Below, in pieces: positions 56,835 to 64,000 of a stretch of DNA of 64,000 nucleotides (within the stretch, counting starts at the first letter, position 1; each line of letters begins with the position of its first letter). The position numbers and the translations under genes were made by a program. The DNA comes from Sphingobacteriales bacterium 44-61 (GTDB lineage: Bacteria > Bacteroidota > Bacteroidia > Chitinophagales > Chitinophagaceae), in contig MKTW01000009.1 in NCBI GenBank assembly GCA_001898405.1, positions 233,835-297,834 of the forward strand. The letters run 5' to 3'. The notes beneath the pieces are model-generated. The model saw only the letters and a program-made list of their open reading frames with translations. It was not told the origin of the DNA and did not search any database.

Positions 56835-56838
56835 TGTT

Positions 56839-58134
56839 ATGGAAGATCAATTAAAAAACATATCGAACGCATTTAGTCTTGTGCTGGACAGCCTTATAGA
56901 TGGTGAGCAATACGAACTGTTACCACCTAAAGGGCCTGTCGATTTACCCCTTCCGTCCGTTTCAGACCAAGAATTAGATGCAATTGACCAAGACATATAT
57001 GGTCAAGATGAAAGGGAGGAAATCGGCGGCATTAGTGATGTAAATGGGATAAAACTTGTCGAATCACACGAAATTAAAAAAATTGTCCTCCCCTCTGAAG
57101 AGCAACTGAATGGACTCAACATCATAGGAATAAGCGGAACAAATAACAGAATTCTTACAACTTCTTTTCATTTAATTCTGGCCCAGTCTTCTATAGTTAA
57201 TTTTAAATATACAAAGGGCTTTGAGAAACCTTACTTCTATACAAAAAGTCGAAGTGCTTCCGCGATATTAGTTCTTGACAATAATATTTTCGAAAATACG
57301 TATAGTGTACATACCTATAATGATTTAGTAGGTGAGTCAAATAAGTTCCCAATCTTAGATCATTTAACTAAAAATCAAGCCAAGCCATTTAGATTCAAAT
57401 ATGATCATGAGAAGTCAAAAAAAGCCCCCAACTCACAGTCACTTGGATTGGCTGTTAAATTTCAGCATGCTCTAGAACTAGCATCAATTATTGACACCGA
57501 GATAGATAGCGATGGTACTATTATTTGCATTAAAGATGGCGCACTTTTTTCAAACAGTAGTGAGCAATCTGATGTAAAAAATGGCCTAAGGAAGCTTCTT
57601 GCGTGGTCAGGGAAAAAAAAGATGTTTATATCTATTTCGTCAAAAGTCTCAGAGTCTAGGGTAATTATTAAGACACTAAGCAGTCAGCCGCATCTGATAC
57701 AAGATTATTTCCCAAATCAAGGTATCAATGAAGGTACAATCGCCGCATTTGGTACCGATGTGTTATTGTTGAAAAAAATCTTAAAGCCAGGATATCGTAC
57801 GCCTTTAATCGAATATATCGAAAAGACAAGAGAGGGGATAATAAAAGAACCCGGGCTTGAGGGACTTAAACCCCTGACTTGTTATTATCATAAACGTAGT
57901 AAACCATACAACTTCGTCAGGCTTGAAATTCCCAAATTTATGTGGGAGGAAAACCAAGCTTTAGCAGAATTTGCTATCCTTATAGCCATATGGCAGTATG
58001 AACTTGGCGGAGATAAGCCACTTGTAATTAAAGCAGCCTCGGAAAGATGTGCCTTAGATCATGACAAATGGGTAATTGAGCAACAAATGAAAGCAGCTTT
58101 CGATAAAAAGAACCTAGAATTGGTTGAATTTTAA
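56839..58134 (+). CDS. NurA-like nuclease-domain protein, partner of HerA
   Basis: 431 residues. Order of blocks fits NurA: IIGISGTNNRI at 95-105 (motif I, where NurA has DGS and here the Asp is Ser99), IICIKDGALF at 228-237 (the DGSL motif, D233), RLEIPKFM at 361-368, and a C-terminal helix with KAASERCALDH. Archaeal NurA is a 5'-3' nuclease that works with HerA in DNA end resection. The next gene is HerA-like, which supports the call. The N-terminal 90 acidic residues are extra. Loss of the first Asp makes activity uncertain. Confidence 0.55.
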   Translation: MEDQLKNISNAFSLVLDSLIDGEQYELLPPKGPVDLPLPSVSDQELDAIDQDIYGQDEREEIGGISDVNGIKLVESHEIKKIVLPSEEQLNGLNIIGISGTNNRILTTSFHLILAQSSIVNFKYTKGFEKPYFYTKSRSASAILVLDNNIFENTYSVHTYNDLVGESNKFPILDHLTKNQAKPFRFKYDHEKSKKAPNSQSLGLAVKFQHALELASIIDTEIDSDGTIICIKDGALFSNSSEQSDVKNGLRKLLAWSGKKKMFISISSKVSESRVIIKTLSSQPHLIQDYFPNQGINEGTIAAFGTDVLLLKKILKPGYRTPLIEYIEKTREGIIKEPGLEGLKPLTCYYHKRSKPYNFVRLEIPKFMWEENQALAEFAILIAIWQYELGGDKPLVIKAASERCALDHDKWVIEQQMKAAFDKKNLELVEF

Positions 58135-58145
58135 AAATATTAGCA

Positions 58146-59972
58146 ATGGATCAAAGCAAACAAAAAAGTGTTGCTGTAGCAAAGCCTTATCACGATATTA
58201 ATACACCGTTTTCTATAGATGAAAATGGAGCATTAGCTGAATATGTAATAAATGATCCAGAAACGATGCCACAATTGGCATTAGGAGCTTCTATTCTTAT
58301 CCGAGATAGAAAAACAGAAGGGATAGTCGAAGATGACTATAAACAATTTTGGTATGCTGGAAGAATAATTGGACTAAAAGCCGTTTCTCCATTCAATCCT
58401 GAAAGGACAAGCATGTTATACCAAGAAGATAGTATAATGGACCCAACAGTGCCTCTCGAAAACATTAACGGTCCTCACACTCACCAACCAATGGTAATTC
58501 AGGTGGCGTTGACCAGAGAACTTTCTGCAGTTGGTGGTGAAAAGAAAGGATTCATTGATTCTGCGGTCCAGCGTCCACCCTCTGGGCATAGCCGCCTTTT
58601 TTTTCCTAAACTTGATGCGGAAGATGATGATCCGTCCCCTACCCTTAAGGATATTTTGAGAGTAAAAGAGAATGGCTTGTCATTGGGAATGATTGGCTTC
58701 GGAAATAAACCATATGGATGGAACGACAAAAAATTTATTGTCTACAAATGGGATATTGATAAGCTGGACAACAAGCATATATTTATAGTGGGAGAAAGCG
58801 GATCCGGTAAAACAGTATTTCTTAAAAATTTAGCTTATGAAATACGAAAGCACAACCCTGAAAATAAAATTATTTTAACAGATGTTCAGGGGGATATTTC
58901 TCAACTCCTTTTTTGGGATTTCGTAAAACATACTGCTCCTGTTGGTTGGCAGCCAGAAATCAAGGATGAGCAATATCAGGAGGCTAAAAAAGTATTTGGC
59001 AATTTTAGACTTATTGTTCCATTAACAAAAGACCCATATGCAGAAAGTGAAGTTAATTCGATTATTAAGCTAGCGCAGAAAAGGGGCGTAGATGTTAGGA
59101 GAATCAGCTTAAGATTTCAGGACTTAGATTCACCAAAAGACGCGGAATACCTTTTTAGGACGAGCTCTGCCCAAGCTGCGCTACTGATAGATGATTTGTC
59201 AGAAGGGTTGAAAGCCAATAATGAACCAGCTTCATTATCAAGGCTACAAACAGCAATCTCTAGACTTCTCACAAGAAATACCAGTCCTCAAATTGTAATT
59301 CCTACGAACGGCGTATCGTATTACAGAAGCACATTTGAAGCATGCAGACGAGCACTTAGAAGTCTGGAGGATTATTTCGATATGGACCCTATCGGCTTAC
59401 AGGAAAGTAAAAATCCATTAGATGACTTCGAATTTAACGGGACAACGATTTTATTCCTAGATCATTTAAATCAGGACGAGAGGCTTATGTGGGAAATGCA
59501 GTTGGTAAGCTGGTTATATCGGAAGAAAAAGCAAATGACAAATACTTATGTCTTTTTTGATGAGGCTCACCAGATAATTCCAGCAACGAAGTCAAGTGGT
59601 TCAAATAGCATGGCGGAAGTATTTAGTAGACTTCGATCAAATTTCGAAAAACTAGCGCGGGAAGGCAGAAAATTTAGACTTAATCTGGTTTTAAGTACAC
59701 AGAACCCGCAAGACTTGCATCCGATAGTGCCAGAGCAATGTCCTACTAGAGTTGTAATGAAGATAAATCCCAAAAATGCACAATACGCTTTTTTGGATAA
59801 AGAACTTGCATATGTCGCCAACAGCTTTAGTCAAGGTCAATTTTGGATACAGAGTCCTTTCAACGGAACACCAGATTGGGTAAGAGTTCATAGCGTTGCC
59901 CCTCCTGTTCCTCATGAGTCAATGGATAGCTTTAGAACTGAAATGCTAAAAAGAGCCGAAACTGAAAAATAA
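58146..59972 (+). CDS. HerA-like hexameric ATPase (DUF87 type)
   Basis: 608 residues. N-terminal HAS-barrel-like region (about 40-130), then the RecA-like core: Walker A GESGSGKT (216-223), Walker B YVFFDEAH (468-475), sensor Q in LSTQNPQDLHP (516-526), and the arginine region PTRVVMKINP. This is the HerA/FtsK class of DNA translocases. Together with the gene upstream it matches the HerA-NurA pair. An insert of about 100 residues (275-380) lies between the Walker motifs. No membrane helix, so not FtsK or VirB4. Confidence 0.85.
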   Translation: MDQSKQKSVAVAKPYHDINTPFSIDENGALAEYVINDPETMPQLALGASILIRDRKTEGIVEDDYKQFWYAGRIIGLKAVSPFNPERTSMLYQEDSIMDPTVPLENINGPHTHQPMVIQVALTRELSAVGGEKKGFIDSAVQRPPSGHSRLFFPKLDAEDDDPSPTLKDILRVKENGLSLGMIGFGNKPYGWNDKKFIVYKWDIDKLDNKHIFIVGESGSGKTVFLKNLAYEIRKHNPENKIILTDVQGDISQLLFWDFVKHTAPVGWQPEIKDEQYQEAKKVFGNFRLIVPLTKDPYAESEVNSIIKLAQKRGVDVRRISLRFQDLDSPKDAEYLFRTSSAQAALLIDDLSEGLKANNEPASLSRLQTAISRLLTRNTSPQIVIPTNGVSYYRSTFEACRRALRSLEDYFDMDPIGLQESKNPLDDFEFNGTTILFLDHLNQDERLMWEMQLVSWLYRKKKQMTNTYVFFDEAHQIIPATKSSGSNSMAEVFSRLRSNFEKLAREGRKFRLNLVLSTQNPQDLHPIVPEQCPTRVVMKINPKNAQYAFLDKELAYVANSFSQGQFWIQSPFNGTPDWVRVHSVAPPVPHESMDSFRTEMLKRAETEK

Positions 59973-59977
59973 TTGAA

Positions 59978-60877
59978 ATGGCCCTCAAAAGAAGAAAGGC
60001 GAACACAATTCCAATTACATGGACTGAAACTGAAGAAAAAGCGCTTTTGGGTTATCTCAAAAAGAGAAAATTTGACGCGAAATTACTCAAGCAGTTATTT
60101 CCAACTAGAACCCTTCCTAGTATTCGAAGTAAAGTTAGGAAGCTACGCATAAAACATGATCTCTTCGGAACTTCCTACCGGCAAAAAAAGGAGGACTTTA
60201 CGGTCACGATAGCAAAAAAAGTTAAGCCTAAATATGTGTTTGATGCTTATGCAGGGGCCGGCCATCAAACATTTAAATGGATTAAAACAGCTGATAAAGT
60301 ATATGCCTCAGAAATTAAAAAATCCAAACTCAAGCAATTTGAAAAAATTGCAAAGCAAAATCTTTTCACGAAAGTAAATACAGGAACCGCTTCATGGGTA
60401 GTATATAAAAAAGGAAAAAAAGAAATACATTATTTTGTTGGTGATGCCGTATCTGCAGCTGCGGAGTTGAAGGTTAATTGTACAAAGATTGACCTTATAG
60501 ATTTAGATACTTGCGGATCTACATTACCAATACTTCCAACAATCTTGACTTTGCTGAAACCAAAACATCTCGTAATAACGCACGGAGAGTTTCATTCTAT
60601 GCGCTTCAAACGAGAAGATGTGCTACGGCGGTTGTTTATGCATCGTGATATAAGTTCTAACCCATTCCCTCTAAATGTGGAAGCAATGAGTGCAGAACTG
60701 GATAAGGCTGTTAAAACAGCAGCGCTCAGAGCTCACAACGAAACCTCAGATTCTTTTTGGCTACAACTAAAGAAAGAAACTTGGCTTGGAAGTCGATTCC
60801 ATGGAATGCTTCGACGATACTATAAAGTAGGTAAACCTCCCGCAACATCCGATTGCATCAATATACTTTCCAAATAA
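59978..60877 (+). CDS. SANT/Myb-like domain fused to a Trm1-like methyltransferase fold
   Basis: 299 residues. 13-60 look like a Myb/SANT DNA-binding helix set (ITWTETEEKALLGYLKKR, then FPTRTLPSIRSKVRKL). 85-185 look like a Rossmann methyltransferase: motif I FDAYAGAGHQT (88-98), an acidic residue at E112, VGDAVSA near 154-160, and DLIDLDTCGST (172-182), which resembles the DLDPFGS block of Trm1. The Pro of that block is Thr here. May be the TcmP-type partner of the DUF5131 protein encoded next. Substrate unknown. Confidence 0.55.
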   Translation: MALKRRKANTIPITWTETEEKALLGYLKKRKFDAKLLKQLFPTRTLPSIRSKVRKLRIKHDLFGTSYRQKKEDFTVTIAKKVKPKYVFDAYAGAGHQTFKWIKTADKVYASEIKKSKLKQFEKIAKQNLFTKVNTGTASWVVYKKGKKEIHYFVGDAVSAAAELKVNCTKIDLIDLDTCGSTLPILPTILTLLKPKHLVITHGEFHSMRFKREDVLRRLFMHRDISSNPFPLNVEAMSAELDKAVKTAALRAHNETSDSFWLQLKKETWLGSRFHGMLRRYYKVGKPPATSDCINILSK

Positions 60878-60883
60878 AAAACG

Positions 60884-61669
60884 TTGAACAGGTCAAACAT
60901 TGAGTGGACAGAAGCTACTTGGAATCCCGTAACGGGCTGTAGCAAGATTTCTTCTGGATGCAAGTATTGTTATGCAGAGCGATGGGCTCTTATGCAAGAG
61001 AAGCGAGGCATTTCTCAGTATAGAAACGGCTTTAGTCTAACGCTTGCGCCGGAAAGATTGAATGATCCAAAAAAATGGCAAACGCCTAAACTTATTTTTG
61101 TAAATTCAATGAGTGATCTTTTTCACGAAGAAATTCCAGAAGATTACATTCGCAAGGTGTTTCAAGTGATGAATGACACACCAAGGCATACATATCAAAT
61201 TCTTACGAAAAGAATTGAACGGGTCAAAAAAATCTGTTCAGAATTAACTTGGTCAAACAATATCTGGTTAGGCGTTTCTGTTGAGAAAAACGATAACCAC
61301 TATAGAGTGGATATTTTAAAGCGAATACCTTCGCAAATTAAGTTCATTTCATATGAGCCCTTGTTAGAGCTAATCAATCAATATAACTATGAAAACATTG
61401 ATTGGGTACTTGTAGGAGGAGAGTCCGGTGGCAAAGCAAGGAAGATGGAAGAGGGGTGGGCGTTATCCTTAAAAAATACCTGCTTAGCTCAGAAAGTTCC
61501 CTTTTTCTTCAAGCAATGGGGTAAAAAGGAAAACAATCCGAATCATGACGACCCTACTATAAACAAATCTAGCCCCATGCATGCAAAAGGTGGTTGCATG
61601 CTAAATGGCGAATTTTTTAGAAACTACCCTAAAATAAAACAAAATGGCACTGCCTTTAAATATAGATGA
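60884..61669 (+). CDS. DUF5131 (phage Gp37/Gp68-like) three-cysteine protein
   Basis: 261 residues, TTG start at 60884. Signature WTEATWNPVTGCSKISSGCK with Cys19, Cys26 and Cys29 (C-x6-C-x2-C followed by YAERWA), then FVNSMSDLFHEEIP, YQILTKRIERV, NIWLGVSVE, ISYEPLLE and VGGESGGKARKM. This is the three-Cys-motif family, which is commonly encoded next to a methyltransferase-like partner (TcmP). Probably binds a metal or Fe-S cluster; whether it is a radical SAM enzyme is unproven. It overlaps the next gene by 26 bases. Confidence 0.85.
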   Translation: MNRSNIEWTEATWNPVTGCSKISSGCKYCYAERWALMQEKRGISQYRNGFSLTLAPERLNDPKKWQTPKLIFVNSMSDLFHEEIPEDYIRKVFQVMNDTPRHTYQILTKRIERVKKICSELTWSNNIWLGVSVEKNDNHYRVDILKRIPSQIKFISYEPLLELINQYNYENIDWVLVGGESGGKARKMEEGWALSLKNTCLAQKVPFFFKQWGKKENNPNHDDPTINKSSPMHAKGGCMLNGEFFRNYPKIKQNGTAFKYR

Positions 61670-63152
61670 TCTAATTAATGCTAAAACAGTTGAGTCTGTT
61701 AGAATCGAATTTAAACAAGGATGGAACCCTTATAGTATATTGAAAACTGTATGCGCCTTTGCGAATGATATAGACGAATATGGTGGAGGTTATGTAATAG
61801 TCGGCATTGGGGAACAAGATGGCTCGCCAGTTTTACCACCCTCTGGTATTGAGCAGAAAGATCTCGATAACATTCAGCGTGATTTTTTCAAACTTTGTCA
61901 GGATAATCTGAAAGAGAATATATTTCCGATTATAGAACCTGTATTGTTTCAAGGTAAATGGATTCTTGTAATTTGGGTAACTACTGGGGAACAAAGGCCG
62001 TACAAGGCTTCTGATTCTCCTGGCAAGAATGCACAAATGAAAATATTCGTTAGGCATGGCGCAATAACAAAAGAGGCAACGAGAGAGCAAGAAATTAGGC
62101 TAGGCGAATTATCCATCTATAAACATTATGATGACAGAATAAACCCAAGGGCAACAATAGATGATCTAGATCTTGGACTAATGTTGACTTATCTTCAAGA
62201 AGTGAAAAGTCAATTGTATAAAGAAGCTCAAGGCATGAGCTTAGTTGATCTCTGCTTAAAAATGCAAATAGCAAGAGGTGCCGCCGAAAACATTCGACCC
62301 TTAAATGTGGGGCTCCTATTATTCTGCAAAAACCCGGAAAATTTTTTCCCTGGTTGTGTAACAAATTTAGTCGAATTTGAAGACGACGCAGGAACCAAAT
62401 ATGCAGAAAAGCAATTTAGTGGCCCGGTTCATTTCCAGATTCGCCAAATCATGGATTACTTCAATTCAACTATTCTAAAACAATATGTAAGAAAAGAACA
62501 AAAGGTCGCAGAAACAACAAAGTTTTTTAATTACCCCTATCAAGCAATTGAAGAAACAGTTGTTAATTCCCTATATCATCGAAGCTATGAAAACCCCACT
62601 CCAAACGAGATAAGGGTATATCGAAATGGGGCAAACAGGCGGATTGAAGTACTTAGCTATCCTGGCCCCTTGCCTCCGATTGACGAAAACGCATTGCTAC
62701 AGCTTAAGGTTACTGCCAGAAATTATAGAAATTTGAAATTAGGAGATTGGCTCAAAAACCTAAGGCTCGCAGAAAAGTATGCCACAGGAATTCCGACAAT
62801 CGTTGATTCTTTAAATAGAAATGGATCCCCTAAGCCTATTTTATCGACGGATGAAGCTAAAACCCATTTTCTTGTTGTAGTTAACACACATCCCGACACT
62901 CCAATTGAATCGGAGAACACGGCTACGGAGTTGGAAATAATATCATTGTCTGACCTTCAGCAAAAAATACTAGAACAATTAGTAAAAGAGCCGTCTACGC
63001 AAAATGAAATAAAAGGACATCTACATATAAATACAAAAGCAGAACTCGATTATCTCCTTGGAAAAGGCCTAGTAAAGGCCAAGAAAAGCGGAAAGTCTAC
63101 TATGTATTTTATTACTCCGGAAGGAAGAGAGTCTTTAAACAACAATTTTTGA
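61644..63152 (+). CDS. AlbA_2/Schlafen-type ATP-binding protein
   Basis: 502 residues. AlbA_2 domain (about 10-150): RIEFKQG (E22, K24), CAFAND (37-42) and GGGYVIVGIGE (47-57). GHKL-like ATPase region follows: EETVVNSLYHRSY (303-315, N308), YPGPLPPI and AEKYATGIPTI. The C-terminal 70 residues look like a winged helix (DLQQKILEQLVKEPSTQNEI). Proteins of this layout are often regulators or effectors in mobile and defence loci. It starts inside the DUF5131 gene. Confidence 0.82.
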   Translation: MALPLNIDDLINAKTVESVRIEFKQGWNPYSILKTVCAFANDIDEYGGGYVIVGIGEQDGSPVLPPSGIEQKDLDNIQRDFFKLCQDNLKENIFPIIEPVLFQGKWILVIWVTTGEQRPYKASDSPGKNAQMKIFVRHGAITKEATREQEIRLGELSIYKHYDDRINPRATIDDLDLGLMLTYLQEVKSQLYKEAQGMSLVDLCLKMQIARGAAENIRPLNVGLLLFCKNPENFFPGCVTNLVEFEDDAGTKYAEKQFSGPVHFQIRQIMDYFNSTILKQYVRKEQKVAETTKFFNYPYQAIEETVVNSLYHRSYENPTPNEIRVYRNGANRRIEVLSYPGPLPPIDENALLQLKVTARNYRNLKLGDWLKNLRLAEKYATGIPTIVDSLNRNGSPKPILSTDEAKTHFLVVVNTHPDTPIESENTATELEIISLSDLQQKILEQLVKEPSTQNEIKGHLHINTKAELDYLLGKGLVKAKKSGKSTMYFITPEGRESLNNNF

Positions 63153-63168
63153 CCACCACAATAATTTT

Positions 63169-63417
63169 TCAGGGTAGTAAATCTTTTGCCGAAACCTCTA
63201 ATTTCTCTGAAACTAAAAGGAAATAGGAAATGGAAAAATTTACTACCCCTCTTTCCATCCTGGATATTTGCGACCAGTCCTTATCTCCGCACATAAATGC
63301 TAACTCGCTCTGAGTATACCCTCTTAGTTCTCGGAACTTTTTGATATTTTGACCGATTTCTTTTAATTCAGCATCCTTACGGAAATGTTTTATCGTTTTC
63401 TTTTTAGTCACACTCAA
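63169..63417 (-). CDS. XRE family HTH regulator, convergent to the island operon
   Basis: 82 residues, basic N-terminus, then HTH: IGQNIKKFRELRGYTQSELA and DWSQISRMERGVVNFSISYF. It ends 16 bases from the last island gene. A perfect inverted repeat 25 bases upstream of its ATG may be its operator. Confidence 0.85.
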   Translation of the reverse strand: MSVTKKKTIKHFRKDAELKEIGQNIKKFRELRGYTQSELAFMCGDKDWSQISRMERGVVNFSISYFLLVSEKLEVSAKDLLP

Positions 63418-63441
63418 AGAGAAACAACTATTTTAAAATTT

Positions 63442-63463
63442 AATTGGGATTAAACTCCCAATT
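63442..63463. promoter_or_regulatory. Inverted repeat upstream of the convergent XRE gene
   Basis: AATTGGGA, six bases, TCCCAATT. A perfect 8-bp inverted repeat in the upstream region of the XRE gene and a plausible operator. The gap 63480-63668 beyond it has no gene and a visibly higher GC content. Confidence 0.45.
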
Positions 63464-63668
63464 TCAAAATAAGTTATTTATCTTAGTAAAAGAAAGAACA
63501 GCACCTCGCAGCCGCTACGCCCCCGCTGACCATCATTACCAAACGATCGATTGAATACCCCGGATCAACTCCGTTACCGGATCACCTCCCATGATACCCG
63601 TAACACCGTTGCCCGCGCTTCTTCAATCATCATCCTAAACCGAATTAAAAACTTTAAAACTTAATTTT

Positions 63669-63935
63669 ATGAATATCCGTCTCAAACCCCATCAAAAAAT
63701 CCACATTCAATCCTCCGCCGATATCTACCAGATCCTCCAACCCATTTTTCGTCGTTACAGCAAGCTGGATCGTGACCGTGAACACCTCTGGATGATGACA
63801 CTTGACTGCTCTCAAACCGTTCGCAAGCTGGAGCTGCTGGGTTTAGGCACTCAACGTACCGTTCTTATTGATCCGATGGAAGTGTATCATCGTGCCTTGC
63901 TGAGACGTGCCGCGTCGATTGTGGTGATTCTGTAA
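63669..63935 (+). pseudogene. RadC-like (JAB) gene truncated before its JAMM motif
   Basis: 88 residues that match the middle of RadC-family JAB proteins: IQSSADIYQILQPIF, REHLWMMTLDCSQTV, KLELLGLGTQRTVLIDPMEV and RRAASIVVIL. In the family this is followed at once by HNHPSG, but here a TAA comes instead, and no HNHPS is found in the other two frames before the window end. So the metal site is lost. A perfect inverted repeat (63962-63980) follows. Confidence 0.65.
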
Positions 63936-63961
63936 GGTTCCCCGAATGTTGCCCACCCAGT

Positions 63962-63980
63962 GTTAGAGAAAATCTCTAAC
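63962..63980. repeat. Perfect 8-bp inverted repeat after the truncated RadC-like gene
   Basis: GTTAGAGA, three bases, TCTCTAAC, starting 27 bases after the premature stop and near the window edge. Could be a terminator stem, operator or element end. No T run follows. Confidence 0.4.
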
Positions 63981-64000
63981 TTAAATGGGTCAATTATGAA

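Noticed and set aside
58146..59972. HerA-like ATPase as a conjugation (VirB4/TraG) or FtsK protein
   Set aside because: No membrane helices, no other transfer genes next to it, and the N-terminal HAS-barrel-like region and NurA-like neighbour fit HerA better.
60884..61669. Calling the DUF5131 protein a radical SAM enzyme
   Set aside because: The cysteines are C-x6-C-x2-C, not the classical C-x3-C-x2-C, so SAM cleavage cannot be claimed from sequence.
61644..63152. Last island gene as a RecG helicase
   Set aside because: Such proteins are sometimes labelled RecG-related, but no helicase motifs are present; it has AlbA_2 and a GHKL-like ATPase region.
56628..63152. Island as a known BREX, Gabija or restriction-modification system
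   Set aside because: No PglX, PglZ, GajA/GajB, restriction subunit or standard DNA methyltransferase motif is present.
10133..64000. tRNA, rRNA, CRISPR array, riboswitch or insertion sequence
   Set aside because: I looked through the gaps for cloverleaf ends, regular repeats with spacers and transposase frames and saw none, but small RNAs cannot be excluded by eye.

Overview
The window is chromosomal DNA from a member of the Bacteroidota, most likely family Chitinophagaceae. Lineage signs are a complete alternative complex III (act) operon fused to a caa3-type cox operon, an E1 alpha/beta fusion, an ECF sigma/FecR/SusC/SusD module, families typical of this group (DUF4421, DUF6520, DUF6787, Atu4866) and promoter-like TAnnTTTG boxes. 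Nearly everything is ordinary core genome except the last 7.5 kb.

Layout. 1-5 kb: a secreted aspartyl protease with a PDZ domain, a pair of M16 peptidases (one catalytic, one not) and a DUF4421 protein. 5-10 kb: a 2-oxoacid dehydrogenase E1 fusion, then a TPR histidine kinase overlapping its LuxR-type response regulator. 10-15.6 kb, minus strand: D-aminoacylase-like hydrolase, two lineage proteins, a serine hydrolase and an unusual fusion of a membrane DUF6787 domain to PurN. 15.9-32.5 kb: the respiratory block actABCDEF-coxB-coxA-ctaB-coxC-coxC-coxD ending in a strong terminator, followed by SCO and DUF420 assembly factors. Quinol electrons pass through ACIII and c hemes to the oxidase; CtaB makes heme O and SCO delivers copper. 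32.6-36.5 kb: small regulators, a CPA1 antiporter and an SDR lacking the usual catalytic lysine.

36.6-45.5 kb: MauE and a small exported two-cysteine DUF6520 protein converge on a minus-strand ECF sigma, FecR, SusC (with STN domain), SusD, TlpA locus. A second, wrecked copy of the DUF6520/TlpA convergent pair lies at 49.65-50.03 kb, where the 3' ends of both genes are missing and the stumps abut. 45.6-49.5 kb: an AraC regulator, a DUF2167 protein and a GNAT-MarR operon with a clear palindromic operator in its promoter. 50.2-56.4 kb, minus strand: the suf operon sufBCDSE-DUF59-rrf2.

56.6-63.4 kb is an AT-rich accessory island and the best candidate for an undescribed system. It is a tightly packed six-gene plus-strand operon: a small XRE regulator, a NurA-like protein, a HerA-like hexameric ATPase, a SANT/Myb-like domain joined to a Trm1-like methyltransferase fold, a DUF5131 three-cysteine protein, and an AlbA_2/Schlafen-type ATP-binding protein. 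A convergent XRE gene follows, and then a RadC-like gene that stops just before its JAMM motif. The layout suggests a DNA-processing, probably anti-phage, cassette; that role is inference. I saw no tRNA, rRNA, CRISPR array or transposase gene.
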